From Streptococcus mitis (lineage in GTDB: Bacteria > Bacillota > Bacilli > Lactobacillales > Streptococcaceae), in contig NZ_SPGF01000001.1 of NCBI RefSeq assembly GCF_005844455.1, forward strand, positions 1-64,000: a stretch of DNA of 64,000 nt. Reading direction: 5' to 3'. The notes under the pieces were generated by a model that saw only the letters and a list, made by a program, of their open reading frames with translations, made no database searches and was not told the DNA's origin. Of this stretch, positions 40,236-49,820 are shown one piece after another. Positions within the stretch are counted from its first letter, which is position 1. Every line of letters starts with the position of its first letter. Both the position numbers and the translations under genes were made by a program.

Positions 40236-41225
40236 ATGGCAGAAGAAAATAAAGAGATAGTTATTGTAGATGATAAAACTATACAAGAAAAAATATATCT
40301 TATTCGTGGGCAAAAAGTAATGCTTGATGCAGATTTAGCTGAAATATATGGTTATGAAACAAAAAACTTTAATAGACAGGTAAAAAACAATATTGAGAAG
40401 TTTGAAGGCGAAGATTTTATGTTTCAACTGACCGAGAATGAATTTGAAAACTTGAGGTGCAAAAATTTCACCTCAAGTTGGGGCGGTTCAAGATACTTAC
40501 CAAATGCCTTTACAGAACAAGGTATTTATATGCTTATGACGGTATTAAGGGGTGAACTTGCTGTTAAGCAAAGCAGAGCCTTAGTTAGAACATTTAAGCA
40601 AATGAAAGACTTTATAATCGAAAATCAAGATTTTATTAGCTCAAAAGAATTGGTACAAATAGCAGTACAGACAAATCAAAACACAAAGGATATAGCTGAA
40701 ATAAAGTCGCAAATGGCTACAAAAGAAGATTTGAAAAAGGTTATGGATAATTTTATAGATCCGGACACATACAAGCATTTCCTTTTAATGAACGGAGATA
40801 AGATTGAAGCTGATGTTGCCTATACCAAAATATATAAGTCTGCAAAGAAAAGTATTTATGTGATAGACAACTATATAGGCTTGAAAACCTTAGAATTATT
40901 AAGGGCTGCAAAAGACAATGTTGAAATTATAGTCTTTAGCGACAATGTGAAAAACAAGGATATGCTGACAAAAAATATCCTAAACGATTTTAGAAAAGAT
41001 TACCCTAATATCAATCTGAAGATGAAAATTGCAGGTAAAAAGTATCACGATAGATATATTGCCATTGACTATGGAACAGACAGTGAAGCCTTTTATCTTT
41101 GCGGAGCTTCATCAAAAGATGCAGGAAATAAAATATCAAGTATTACAAAGATAGAGGAATCTTCCAAGGATATGTATCATACGATGTTTGGCGGAATGCT
41201 GAACAATAAGGATTTGAAAATTTAA
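40236..41225 (+). CDS. ORF6N domain protein with C-terminal PLD-like domain
   Basis: 329 aa. ATG 40236 follows GGAGGTG. The ORF6N domain (IQEKIYLIRGQKVMLDADLAEIYG ... FTEQGIYMLMTVLRGELAVKQS, about 14-115) is a phage/mobile-element DNA-binding module. The C-terminal half (VIDNYIGLKTLELLRAAKDNVEIIVFS ... KKYHDRYIAIDYG) looks like a phospholipase-D-type fold with a single HxR/D pattern, as seen in related mobile-element proteins. Function is unknown. Confidence 0.8.
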   Translation: MAEENKEIVIVDDKTIQEKIYLIRGQKVMLDADLAEIYGYETKNFNRQVKNNIEKFEGEDFMFQLTENEFENLRCKNFTSSWGGSRYLPNAFTEQGIYMLMTVLRGELAVKQSRALVRTFKQMKDFIIENQDFISSKELVQIAVQTNQNTKDIAEIKSQMATKEDLKKVMDNFIDPDTYKHFLLMNGDKIEADVAYTKIYKSAKKSIYVIDNYIGLKTLELLRAAKDNVEIIVFSDNVKNKDMLTKNILNDFRKDYPNINLKMKIAGKKYHDRYIAIDYGTDSEAFYLCGASSKDAGNKISSITKIEESSKDMYHTMFGGMLNNKDLKI

Positions 41226-41273
41226 TATGTAAATGGTAAAGCGTTATTAAATGAATAGCTATAAGACTTGTGA

Positions 41274-41308
41274 AAGGCGGTAGAAATAAAACTCTATCGT
41301 CTTTTTTT
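41274..41308 (+). terminator. terminator with GGCGGTAG/CTATCGTC stem
   Basis: AAGGCGGTAGA pairs with TCTATCGTCTT through G-U pairs and is followed by a T run. The same right arm occurs at 21138 and 43275 in the host ICE. Confidence 0.7.
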
Positions 41309-41336
41309 GATTGCAACTAACAGGAGGGAAAATAAT

Positions 41337-41522
41337 ATGCACGAAAATAAAAATGAACATAATACAGGAACAAAGACTATAAAAAAGATTGGAAAAGTAA
41401 CTTATGAGGTTATTGTCCATTTTAATGAAAATGCGACTGAAACTATGCAAGATAAATTGAAAAGGATAATGCTTAGAGAAATGGAGCGAGAAAAAGATAA
41501 AAAACCTCATAAAAATGATTAG
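41337..41522 (+). CDS. TnpW-like transposon-encoded small protein
   Basis: 61 aa from the ATG at 41337, after CAGGAGGG. The motif KTIKKIGKVTYEVIVHFNENATETMQDKLKRIM resembles the TnpW family found beside serine recombinases of Tn4451-type elements. A counterpart lies at 53779 in IME2. It is the last gene before the IME1 right end. Confidence 0.72.
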   Translation: MHENKNEHNTGTKTIKKIGKVTYEVIVHFNENATETMQDKLKRIMLREMEREKDKKPHKND

Positions 41523-41547
41523 AAAGTCCTTGACAAGTTGTTACAGG

Positions 41548-42343
41548 AAAAACAGCAAAGTCTATTCTTATTTCATGTGGTGCAAGACTTGCACCTTTTG
41601 ATATTCAAGAGCTTAGGGACTTGATGAAAGAAGATGAACTTGAACTTGATACACTTGGAGATAGAAAGACAGCATTGTTTGTTATTATCTCTGATACAGA
41701 TGATACTTTTAACTTTGTGGTGTCTATTATGTACTCACAGCTATTTAACCTGCTTTGTGATAAGGCGGATGATGAGTATGGGGGAAGATTACCTGTTCAT
41801 GTAAGATGCTTGCTTGACGAGTTTGCCAATATCGGCTTAATTCCAAAGTTTGAGAAGCTAATAGCGACAATCCGTTCAAGAGAGATTTCAGCAAGTATTA
41901 TCTTACAGGCACAATCTCAGCTAAAGGCAATTTACAAGGATAATGCAGATACCATTGTAGGTAACTGTGATAGTACCCTGTTTCTTGGTGGAAAGGAAAA
42001 GACCACACTTAAAGAACTATCTGAAACACTGGGTAAGGAAACCATAGATCTATATAACACTTCTGAAACCAGATCCAATGCCAATAGCTATGGACTGAAT
42101 TACCAAAAGACAGGTAAGGAACTGATGAGCCAAGACGAGATAACAGTTATGGATGGCAGTAAATGTATTTTTCAGCTTCGAGGTGTAAGACCATTTTTAT
42201 CAGATAAATTCGATATTACAAAGCACAAGAATTACAAACTTTTGGAGGACTATGATAAAAAGAATGTGTTTGATATTGAAAGCTATATGAAGCGAAAAGG
42301 GAAAGTTAAGCTTAATAGAAATACAGTAATTACAAGATTGTAA
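41548..42343 (+). pseudogene. virD4: VirD4-type coupling protein, segment 3 of 3
   Basis: It resumes as KTAKSILISCGARLAPFD and contains RCLLDEFANIGLIP (Walker B) and FLGGKEKTTLKELSETLGKET, running to the native stop. This segment has no start of its own at the junction; an internal ATG at 41621 is unlikely to give a useful product. With segments 1 and 2 it completes 593 aa. Confidence 0.92.
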
Positions 42344-42421
42344 TATTTTCTGTTATAGCTTTATGTGGCATGGGTATATTTGGTATAATAAAACAAATTT
42401 GAATTTATCGGGGTATGAGTT

Positions 42422-43218
42422 ATGAAATTTCATGAGTTTGGAGATAAAAATTTTCCGCATATATTATTGATACATGGTGGGGTAATTCTTGGTGGAATTA
42501 TCTTAGGCAAGCTTGTATGCTATCAGACGAGTACCATGTGATTTTACCAACTCTTGATGGACATGGAGAAGAATACCAAAAAGATTATATCTCAACTGAA
42601 TATTCAGCACAGATAATAATGGATTATATAAAAGATAATTGTGGTGGGAAGTTGTTTGCATTAGGTGGTGTTTCTCTAGGAGGACAAATTGCGATGGAGT
42701 TATTATCATTAGATGATCATATAGCTCAGAAAGCAATAATAGATGGCAGTATTTGTATACCTCAGCCTAGATTGGCAAAAATTTGCATAATAATTGTAAA
42801 ACTCTTTGGAAAACTTATGTTTAGCAAATCGGTAAGTAAAATGCAGCTTAATCTAATGAAAAAAATATACCCTAAAATGGCATATCCAAAAGAAATAGAA
42901 AACTATTATATGGAAGATATGCCAAGACTTCCTATGAAGACACTAGTGACAATGTATAGAACATATATGGCGAAATATAGATTGAAAGATTCTATTGCAA
43001 AGAGCAAAGCACAGGTTTTATATATTTACGGTGAAAAAGAAATGGACTGTGTCAAGCAATCAGCAAAATTGTTTCAAAAAATGCATCCGGATTGTACTCT
43101 TTATGAAGCTAAAGGTTACAATCATGGATATTTATCAGCTTATTTACCTTTAGAGTGGATGGAACTGGTTAGTCCATTTTTGAAAAATGGTGAACTGAAA
43201 TCAGGTAAAGATATTTAA
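42422..43218 (+). pseudogene. alpha/beta hydrolase, frameshifted at a G run
   Basis: The ATG at 42422 gives MKFHEFGDKNFPHILLIHGG and then leaves frame. The proper continuation (NSWWNYLRQACMLSDEYHVILPTLDGHGEE) is in another frame. One G is missing from the GGTGGGG run near 42477-42482 (HGGGNSWWN expected). Downstream the frame is intact: nucleophile elbow GGVSLGGQIA and a C-terminal His (YNHGYLS). It may be real decay or a homopolymer error. It lies between virD4 and ssb, as cargo of the ICE. Confidence 0.8.
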
Positions 43219-43253
43219 AAAATGCCAATTTGTCGAACTGAATATAAGATATT

Positions 43254-43290
43254 AAAGACGATAGAAAAGCAACATCTATCGTCTTTTTTC
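43254..43290 (+). terminator. terminator with GACGATAGA stem
   Basis: AAAGACGATAGA pairs perfectly with TCTATCGTCTTT, followed by T's. Between here and 43533 I see no gene. Confidence 0.85.
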
Positions 43291-43533
43291 ATGCCTATTT
43301 TCAATTTATATTGCGATCAATAAATAGGAAAAACTCGCAGATGAGCTAACTAGTATTTCAAATGCCTCTCACTAATATATACACGACAAAATGCTAGTTC
43401 CACTAAATATGTTACAGAAAGTAAAGGAGAAAAGATGATAAGGATAAGAAGCCCTACCTAATAGATAACTAAATATACAAATACTTGGCGATTGAAATTA
43501 ACTTTTCAGTCGCTTTTTTAATTGGAGGAAAAA

Positions 43534-43845
43534 ATGGATAAAGAAATGATTAATATCAATGCCAACCTGTTAAAAGAACCTACTTTTGGAACTTTTACAA
43601 GAGGTGATGAAGAGGTTCAAGTTGTAAATTTTGCTCTTTCGAAAGGATATGGAAAAGGTAGAGAGTATATCAACTGTGCAGCCTATGGCAATAAATCTGA
43701 CGTGGCTAAGGAATTTTCAGAAGGTGATTTCATTCATGTGTATGGTTACTTCAACAAACGAACTAAAAATGGAAAGACATATAAGAATTTTGTAGTTATG
43801 TCTATGAACAAAATTGAAAAGAAAGAAGAAAACGAGGAGGAATAA
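43534..43845 (+). CDS. ssb: single-stranded DNA-binding protein (ICE)
   Basis: 103 aa from the ATG at 43534, after GGAGG. It is a short OB-fold protein (EVQVVNFALSKGYGKGREYINCAAYGNKSDVAKEFSEGDFIHVYGYF) with an acidic end (KKEENEEE). It is shorter than the chromosomal SSB, as usual for ICE copies, and probably coats the transferred strand. Confidence 0.85.
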   Translation: MDKEMININANLLKEPTFGTFTRGDEEVQVVNFALSKGYGKGREYINCAAYGNKSDVAKEFSEGDFIHVYGYFNKRTKNGKTYKNFVVMSMNKIEKKEENEEE

Positions 43846-43848
43846 ATA

Positions 43849-43973
43849 ATGGATTTTTTCGTACAAGCAGTTAATGTATTAAAGATTTTGGTAATGGCAG
43901 TAGGTGCTGGTCTTGGAGCATGGGGTGTTATTAACCTTATGGAGGGATATGGTAATGATAACCCTGGAGCAAA
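43849..43973 (+). pseudogene. Maff2 family small membrane protein, 5' part (split by IME2)
   Basis: MDFFVQAVNVLKILVMAVGA and on to DNPGA is the N-terminal membrane segment of the Maff2 family, normally encoded between SSB/VirD4 and VirB6 in these ICEs. The frame is cut by IME2 and then stops at 43989. Joined to 55823-55913 it gives exactly 71 codons plus stop. Confidence 0.9.
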
Positions 43974-43989
43974 TGCTCATGTACGGTAA

Positions 43990-44379
43990 AGAAGCAAGCA
44001 ACCGAAAACAATAGATAGACCGCCAGCACTACACTATTCCGAACCAAAGACCAAAAGATAAGCATTTTGAGAAAATCTAAACTTTTGGATTTTCCTACAA
44101 TGCCGACTACGGCGGAATCCCTCCCACTCCTTATATATTTCTTTCTGTATACATTGAATTTGTATTTAGTAAAATGCAGACAACACCACGGATCGGCTTT
44201 TGGCTGGACAATTCCAACCAAACACCGCAGCAGACAGTAGAAACCATTCTGAACGTTAGGAAGCCGGTATGATTGTTACATATAAGGGGAAGAAAAATTT
44301 CTTTTAGATACTTGTTTTCCTAAAACTGATGTGATATAATGTGATATAATAATTCAATTCCAGAAAAGGAGTAAAAAAT
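43990..44379 (+). other. left end of IME2 and tet(W) promoter region, no gene
   Basis: No supported coding region is visible. A direct repeat of GTGATATAAT (44331-44340 and 44341-44350) places two TATAAT hexamers 10 bp apart. TTGTTT at 44312-44317 is 17 nt before the first. This is the probable tet(W) promoter. Confidence 0.65.
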
Positions 44380-44403
44380 ATGCGGCAAGGTATTCTTAAA
44401 TAA
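44380..44403 (+). promoter_or_regulatory. tet(W) leader peptide (MRQGILK)
   Basis: ATG CGG CAA GGT ATT CTT AAA TAA follows GAAAAGGAG. Its bases 44389-44401 (GGTATTCTTAAAT) can pair with ATTTAAGAATAC at 44475-44486, so translation of the leader would alter folding of the transcript. The layout resembles the tet(M) leader. Confidence 0.7.
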
Positions 44404-44573
44404 AACTATAATCAAATAGTGGGAACAAAGGATTATGATAGTCCCTTTTGTAGGGGCTTAGTTTTTTGTACCCAATTTAAGAATACTTTTGCCTTATCAA
44501 TTTTGACATATCCCCAAAAACAGCACTCACAAACAGGTGTATGCTGTATATGTGTATGTCCGCAAATTATCAT

Positions 44574-44610
44574 CCCCAGTGGTAAAAGTATTTTACTGCT
44601 GGGGATTTTT
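44574..44610 (+). terminator. attenuator terminator upstream of tet(W)
   Basis: CCCCAGTGGTAAAA pairs with TTTTACTGCTGGGG (one mismatch), followed by ATTTTT, 35 nt before the tet(W) start. It would stop transcription unless ribosomes stalled on the leader favour an alternative fold. Confidence 0.8.
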
Positions 44611-44644
44611 ATGCCCTTCGGGGCAGTAAAGGGAGGACAATCAC

Positions 44645-46564
44645 ATGAAAATAATCAATATTGGAATTCTTGCCCATGTAGACGCTGGAAAGACGACCTT
44701 GACGGAGAGCCTGCTATATGCCAGCGGAGCCATTTCAGAACCGGGGAGCGTCGAAAAAGGGACAACGAGGACGGACACCATGTTTTTGGAGCGGCAGCGT
44801 GGGATTACCATTCAAGCGGCAGTCACTTCCTTCCAGTGGCACAGATGTAAAGTCAACATTGTGGATACGCCCGGCCACATGGATTTTTTGGCGGAGGTGT
44901 ACCGCTCTTTGGCTGTTTTAGATGGGGCCATCTTGGTGATCTCCGCTAAAGATGGCGTGCAGGCCCAGACCCGTATTCTGTTCCATGCCCTGCGGAAAAT
45001 GAACATTCCCACCGTTATCTTTATCAACAAGATCGACCAGGCTGGCGTTGATTTGCAGAGCGTGGTTCAGTCTGTTCGGGATAAGCTCTCCGCCGATATT
45101 ATCATCAAGCAGACGGTGTCGCTGTCCCCGGAAATAGTCCTGGAGGAAAATACCGACATAGAAGCATGGGATGCGGTCATCGAAAATAACGATAAATTAT
45201 TGGAAAAGTATATCGCAGGAGAACCAATCAGCCGGGAAAAACTTGTGCGGGAGGAACAGCGGCGGGTTCAAGACGCCTCCCTGTTCCCGGTCTATTATGG
45301 CAGCGCCAAAAAGGGCCTTGGCATTCAACCGTTGATGGATGCGGTGACAGGGCTGTTCCAACCGATTGGGGAACAGGGGAGCGCCGCCCTATGCGGCAGC
45401 GTTTTCAAGGTGGAGTATACAGATTGCGGCCAGCGGCGTGTCTATCTACGGCTATACAGCGGAACGCTGCGCCTGCGGGATACGGTGGCCCTGGCCGGGA
45501 GAGAAAAGCTGAAAATCACAGAGATGCGTATTCCATCCAAAGGGGAAATTGTTCGGACAGACACCGCTTATCCGGGTGAAATTGTTATCCTTCCCAGCGA
45601 CAGCGTGAGGTTAAACGATGTATTAGGGGACCCAACCCGGCTCCCTCGTAAAAGGTGGCGTGAGGACCCCCTCCCCATGCTGCGGACGTCGATTGCGCCG
45701 AAAACGGCAGCGCAAAGAGAACGGCTGCTGGACGCTCTTACGCAACTTGCGGATACTGACCCGCTTTTGCGCTGCGAGGTGGATTCCATCACCCATGAGA
45801 TCATTCTTTCTTTTTTGGGCCGGGTGCAGTTGGAGGTTGTTTCCGCTTTGCTGTCGGAAAAATACAAGCTTGAAACAGTGGTAAAGGAACCCACCGTCAT
45901 TTATATGGAGCGGCCGCTCAAAGCAGCCAGCCACACCATCCATATCGAGGTGCCGCCCAACCCGTTTTGGGCATCCATCGGACTGTCTGTTACACCACTC
46001 CCGCTTGGCTCCGGTGTACAATACGAGAGCCGGGTTTCGCTGGGATACTTGAACCAGAGTTTTCAAAACGCTGTCAGGGATGGTATCCGTTACGGGCTGG
46101 AGCAGGGCTTGTTCGGCTGGAACGTAACGGACTGTAAGATTTGCTTTGAATACGGGCTTTATTACAGTCCGGTCAGCACGCCGGCGGACTTCCGCTCATT
46201 GGCCCCGATTGTATTGGAACAGGCATTGAAGGAATCAGGGACGCAACTGCTGGAACCTTATCTCTCCTTCACCCTCTATGCGCCCCGGGAATATCTTTCC
46301 AGGGCTTATCATGATGCACCGAAATACTGTGCCACCATCGAAACGGTCCAGGTAAAAAAGGATGAAGTTGTCTTTACTGGCGAGATTCCCGCCCGCTGTA
46401 TACAGGCATACCGTACTGATCTGGCCTTTTACACCAACGGGCAGAGCGTATGCCTTACAGAACTGAAAGGGTATCAGGCCGCTGTCGGCAAGCCAGTCAT
46501 CCAGCCCCGCCGTCCAAACAGCCGCCTGGACAAGGTGCGCTATATGTTTCAGAAGATAATGTAA
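44645..46564 (+). CDS. tet(W): tetracycline resistance ribosomal protection protein Tet(W)
   Basis: 639 aa, the Tet(W) length. This EF-G-like GTPase removes tetracycline from the ribosome. The G motifs are HVDAGKTT (11-18), DTPGH (74-78) and NKID (128-131); EF-G domains II-V follow. The sequence matches Tet(W) as I remember it almost throughout and differs clearly from Tet(M) and Tet(O). GGGAGGA precedes the ATG. Codon use is GC-rich, unlike the ICE. Expression is probably controlled by the upstream attenuator. Confidence 0.93.
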   Translation: MKIINIGILAHVDAGKTTLTESLLYASGAISEPGSVEKGTTRTDTMFLERQRGITIQAAVTSFQWHRCKVNIVDTPGHMDFLAEVYRSLAVLDGAILVISAKDGVQAQTRILFHALRKMNIPTVIFINKIDQAGVDLQSVVQSVRDKLSADIIIKQTVSLSPEIVLEENTDIEAWDAVIENNDKLLEKYIAGEPISREKLVREEQRRVQDASLFPVYYGSAKKGLGIQPLMDAVTGLFQPIGEQGSAALCGSVFKVEYTDCGQRRVYLRLYSGTLRLRDTVALAGREKLKITEMRIPSKGEIVRTDTAYPGEIVILPSDSVRLNDVLGDPTRLPRKRWREDPLPMLRTSIAPKTAAQRERLLDALTQLADTDPLLRCEVDSITHEIILSFLGRVQLEVVSALLSEKYKLETVVKEPTVIYMERPLKAASHTIHIEVPPNPFWASIGLSVTPLPLGSGVQYESRVSLGYLNQSFQNAVRDGIRYGLEQGLFGWNVTDCKICFEYGLYYSPVSTPADFRSLAPIVLEQALKESGTQLLEPYLSFTLYAPREYLSRAYHDAPKYCATIETVQVKKDEVVFTGEIPARCIQAYRTDLAFYTNGQSVCLTELKGYQAAVGKPVIQPRRPNSRLDKVRYMFQKIM

Positions 46565-46645
46565 CGTCTTGCGCAATGCAAGCGTTCATTGCTGGCTATT
46601 GCGAAATATCATTGATAAAATCAGTATCAGAGAGGAGAAACTATT

Positions 46646-47101
46646 TTGAACCAGGAACAGACGAATATTACAACAGGAAAGCAAATACGTCATCTGCGAA
46701 CACAATTGGGAATGACACAGGAAGAACTAGCCGGGGAATTGAATGTTACCCGGCAGGCACTATCGAATTGGGAGAGAGATGTTAATGAACCCGATTTAAA
46801 TATGTTGAAAAAAATTTGCTTTCTTTTTGGAGTCAACATGGACGATTTTGCGAAGGAGGTAATAACAAAGATGGAAACATATGAAAAAAAGGAGAAACGA
46901 CAATTTAATAAGTACGATATGGCAATTGGACTTTTTTATGGTGTTGGTATATTTCTTGGCATTGGTATTTTCTTTGTTGGCGGTTTTATGACAATGTCAG
47001 GTGCAGGGTGGGGAGCATCACTATTTGGCGGTGGCTGTTTTTCTCTTGTATTTGGCTTGATATGCCATGCAGTTATTACATTGAGAAGAAATGACAAATG
47101 A
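46646..47101 (+). CDS. XRE-type helix-turn-helix regulator with membrane segments
   Basis: 151 aa from TTG 46646, after AGAGGAG. The N-terminal HTH_3 domain (GKQIRHLRTQLGMTQEELAGELNVTRQALSNWE) is followed by a linker and two C-terminal membrane helices (about 92-140). The gene lies 80 nt after tet(W). Target is unknown. A terminator follows at 47147. Confidence 0.85.
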   Translation: MNQEQTNITTGKQIRHLRTQLGMTQEELAGELNVTRQALSNWERDVNEPDLNMLKKICFLFGVNMDDFAKEVITKMETYEKKEKRQFNKYDMAIGLFYGVGIFLGIGIFFVGGFMTMSGAGWGASLFGGGCFSLVFGLICHAVITLRRNDK

Positions 47102-47146
47102 TGACATATCCTGCTTTCTATACTTTTCGGTAATACCGAGTAAAAA

Positions 47147-47184
47147 AAGCCGCTGCTTTTGGCTTTCCAATAGCGGCGGCTTAA
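47147..47184 (+). terminator. terminator after the XRE gene
   Basis: AAGCCGCTG pairs with the TAGCGGCGGCTT arm around the loop CTTTTGGCTTTCCAA. The T run is short. Confidence 0.6.
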
Positions 47185-47332
47185 TGCAAGCGGCGGCAAA
47201 GGGAAATATCCTTTGAATACCTTACAGAAGAAAAGTTTTGCAGCATTACAAAAATAAAAGCCTATACCATTTTGGAAAGAAAAGATACATAATAGTCAAG
47301 ACGACAACAATCAGAAGTTATGGAGGGTAACA

Positions 47333-48100
47333 ATGGAATATAGTAAGGAAGATTTAATGGAAGCAAAAAAGCAAATTTTGGGAGTGGGAGAGAACATGGG
47401 AACAGAGGAAAGTAAAAAAATCTGGGAGGAGAACGCACAATTTTGGGATAATGCAATGGGTGACGAATCTAATGAATTTCACAGAGAGGTAGTGCGCCCC
47501 AAAGTAACGGAACTTCTATCTCCTAATCCTGCGGATTACATTTTGGATATTGCGTGTGGCAATGGAAATTATTCTTCGTATCTTGCACAAAGAGGTGCTT
47601 CGGTTGTCGCTTTTGATTACAGCAAAAAAATGATAGAATTGGCTAAAAGACGGCAATCACAATATGCAAAACAAATTGAATTTTGTGTGGCGGATGCGAC
47701 CGATAGAAAAAGTATATTAGAATTAAAAAGAAATCGAGCCTTTACGAAAGCAGTTTCTAATATGGCAATTATGGATATTACGGACATTGAACCACTTCTT
47801 ATGGCTGTTTATGAACTGTTGCAGGAAAGCGGAATTTTTGTCTTTGCAACGCAACACCCTTGTTTTGTCACGTTGACTGAAAAATATATGACACCGCACA
47901 GTTACTATGATATAGCGATTGAAGGGCAACCGAAAGAGCAGATTTATTATCATCGTTCCATACAAGATATTTTTAACCTTTGTTTTAGAGCTGGATTTGT
48001 CATTGATGGATTTTATGAAGAATGTTTCAAAACCAACAAAGAAATTCCTATGGTAATGATAGTAAGGCTTAAGAAGGTAAAACGTGATAGCTTAAAATAA
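47333..48100 (+). CDS. class I SAM-dependent methyltransferase
   Basis: 255 aa. ATG 47333 follows GGAGGG. The SAM-binding motif is YILDIACGNGNYSSYLAQRG (near 60-80), then VVAFDYSKKMIELAKRR. A later in-frame start (MGTEESKKIWEENAQFWD) is possible. It is not an Erm-type rRNA dimethylase. Substrate is unknown. Its base use is AT-richer than tet(W), so it may have joined IME2 separately. Confidence 0.82.
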   Translation: MEYSKEDLMEAKKQILGVGENMGTEESKKIWEENAQFWDNAMGDESNEFHREVVRPKVTELLSPNPADYILDIACGNGNYSSYLAQRGASVVAFDYSKKMIELAKRRQSQYAKQIEFCVADATDRKSILELKRNRAFTKAVSNMAIMDITDIEPLLMAVYELLQESGIFVFATQHPCFVTLTEKYMTPHSYYDIAIEGQPKEQIYYHRSIQDIFNLCFRAGFVIDGFYEECFKTNKEIPMVMIVRLKKVKRDSLK

Positions 48101-48270
48101 ATTCAAGTTTGTCGGGTAAATAGCAAACCCAGCCGAGCCAGTCAACGATAAAATGAACGCCGCTTCGCGCCGTCGTTGACAGCCCCGCCCGTCTTTGCTG
48201 GTAGGCAATCAAGGGGCGACAGCAAGGAGTACTGCCGCCCCGCACTATTATTCAGAGAGGGGGAATTTCC
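48101..48270 (+). other. intergenic with inverted repeat
   Basis: GTCAACGA (48141-48148) and TCGTTGAC (48173-48180) form a perfect 8-bp stem with an inner GC-rich hairpin. No gene is seen. Confidence 0.5.
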
Positions 48271-48693
48271 ATGACCGAAGATGAAGCCTACAAGGTGCAT
48301 ATCCAGTACACATTCAATGCCTTTTGCAAGGTAGTCATTCGTCACGCAGCCATAGATAAAATCTTGAAGCTGCGCCGGAGGTGGGAACGGGAAGTTTCCC
48401 TTGATTATCTGATGAGTGAAAAGTTTGTCCAGCTTGCCGAGCCGGAGTAGCTTGAAGAATATCTTTTTACCGCCTGCGGCCAGACCGCCGTTCTGTATCA
48501 TGCGGAGCTTGCCGCCGCCCTTGCCCTTTTGCCGGAGCAGACGCAGGAAGAAATTTTTCGTTACTATTTCCTGCGCCAGCCGCAGCGAGTGATCGGCGTA
48601 CATATTGGCCGGACACGCAGCACAGCGGGGCGGCATATCCGGCTTGCCTTGCAGCGGTTAAGGCGGCTCATGGAGGGAAATGACTATGAGTAA
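48271..48693 (+). pseudogene. sigma-70-like regulator of IME2 with in-frame amber stop
   Basis: A 140-codon frame from ATG 48271 (MTEDEAYKVHIQYTFNAFCK, VVIRHAAIDKILKLRRRWER) is interrupted by TAG at codon 60 (48448-48450). It then continues in the same frame with sigma region 4-like sequence (ALLPEQTQEEIFRYYFL ... GVHIGRTRSTAGRHIRLALQ). Similar proteins on tet(W)/Tn4451-type elements are uninterrupted. It is probably a point-mutation pseudogene; readthrough or a sequencing error remain possible. Confidence 0.78.
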
Positions 48694-48883
48694 ACTTCTC
48701 CCCTATGAAACAATCGTCAAAGCCCATGAGGGCGACCCGGACGCAATCGACACCATTCTTTCCCACTATGCCGGATATATCCGCTACTGTTCCAAAGTAC
48801 ACGGGAAAGTCAACGCCGAAGTTGAGGAACATATAAAGCAACAGCTCATTGCCGCCCTGTTCAAATTTCGCTTTGACCGATAA
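48686..48883 (+). CDS. helix-turn-helix small protein of IME2
   Basis: 65 aa from the ATG at 48686, after GGAGGG at 8-nt spacing (the ATG at 48680 is too close). MSKLLPYETIVKAHEGDPDA and NAEVEEHIKQQLIAALFKFRF match the small HTH_16-type proteins that follow the sigma-like gene in Tn916-like and Tn4451-like elements. The start overlaps the end of the sigma-like frame. Confidence 0.78.
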   Translation: MSKLLPYETIVKAHEGDPDAIDTILSHYAGYIRYCSKVHGKVNAEVEEHIKQQLIAALFKFRFDR

Positions 48884-49014
48884 ACAAAGAACAAACACTG
48901 GCTGTCATTAGCGGTTTCACTCCAGCCAGTTTACAATTCATCTATTCCTAAAGGAAGCAGGTCATAGTATAATAGAACCAACGACAAATATACTTTTAGG
49001 GGAGATATAGCAAT

Positions 49015-49206
49015 ATGAAAAGTAATAAATACTTAACTATTGGCTTATTAACAGGATTTATTGTCGGTGGTTGCATAGGTGTGTTGGCATGGGCGTTTTT
49101 GCAAAATCTTTTTGCTATTTCTATTTGTGCAGGTATCGGAATGTTGATTGGAATTGTTATAGGTACATTGATTGATTATGAAAAAAATAATCATCAAGAG
49201 AAATAG
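49015..49206 (+). CDS. small glycine-rich membrane protein
   Basis: 63 aa, two hydrophobic helices rich in Gly (LTGFIVGGCIGVLAWAF and AGIGMLIGIVIGTLI), with charged ends. It starts at ATG after AGGGGAG and has its own upstream TATAAT. Not recognised; the AT-rich composition differs from the flanking mobilization genes. Confidence 0.6.
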   Translation: MKSNKYLTIGLLTGFIVGGCIGVLAWAFLQNLFAISICAGIGMLIGIVIGTLIDYEKNNHQEK

Positions 49207-49820
49207 AAAAAATGCACAATGCCTTAAAGGGAAAACAGGAATTTATTGTGCTATCCATCATCGGGCCAACCTGACCTGAACTTTCAAAACTGAATATCCA
49301 CCGCCCATCGGCGGCCAGCGAAAGCAGTAAGTCTGAAAAAGATTTGCTGCTTTTTTCTTTATCCGTTTGGCAAAATCGCAAAGTCATCCGTAGTAGGTAG
49401 GTGAAGCCGGAAACAAAAAATTTTCTGCGGCGGTAGCCAAATCTGCATTTTCTGTATTTCTAAGGCAAAGGAAAATTTGAGAAAATTCCCGGCAAGCGGG
49501 TAGCTGGCGGCCTTTGAAATGTATCTTTAGCGGAAAGAAAGAACTGCGGGTAAAAATCGCCCCACGCCGTAAGATTTTTGCAGAAATCCGGCCAAAACAG
49601 GCGGCAGCTATACGAGTAGTAAGTGCAAGGGGAAATCTACGGCTTACTTAGAGCAAGATTCTACCGCAGTACCAAAATTCGCTTATCGCTCATTTTGCCC
49701 CTACGGGAATCTTGTTGGGGAGTGCCTTCCCCAAACCCTGCTATGCGGCTTGTGCCGCTTGAAAATCCCACCAAAAAATACTTAAAAAATCGCCCACAAA
49801 ACGGCGGTAAGTGAAAGGAG
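49207..49820 (+). other. 614-nt gap upstream of mobC: putative oriT region of IME2
   Basis: No credible gene is present. Several inverted repeats cluster just before mobC: CAAGATTC / GAATCTTG (about 49653 and 49709), GGGGA-GTGCCT-TCCCC (about 49716-49731) and GCGGC-TTGT-GCCGC (about 49746-49759). For a MobP relaxase with MobC, oriT is expected here. I could not identify a nick sequence. Confidence 0.5.

Noticed and set aside
45568-46066. Long antisense frames within tet(W)
   Set aside because: They arise from GC-rich codon structure; no ribosome site or family similarity.
47333-48100. Possible Erm-type macrolide resistance methyltransferase
   Set aside because: The SAM motif is followed by a general class I methyltransferase pattern and lacks the rRNA dimethylase signatures.
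48142-48636. 164-codon frame on the minus strand
   Set aside because: It is a shadow of the amber-interrupted sigma-like gene on the plus strand, in GC-rich sequence that favours long antisense frames.
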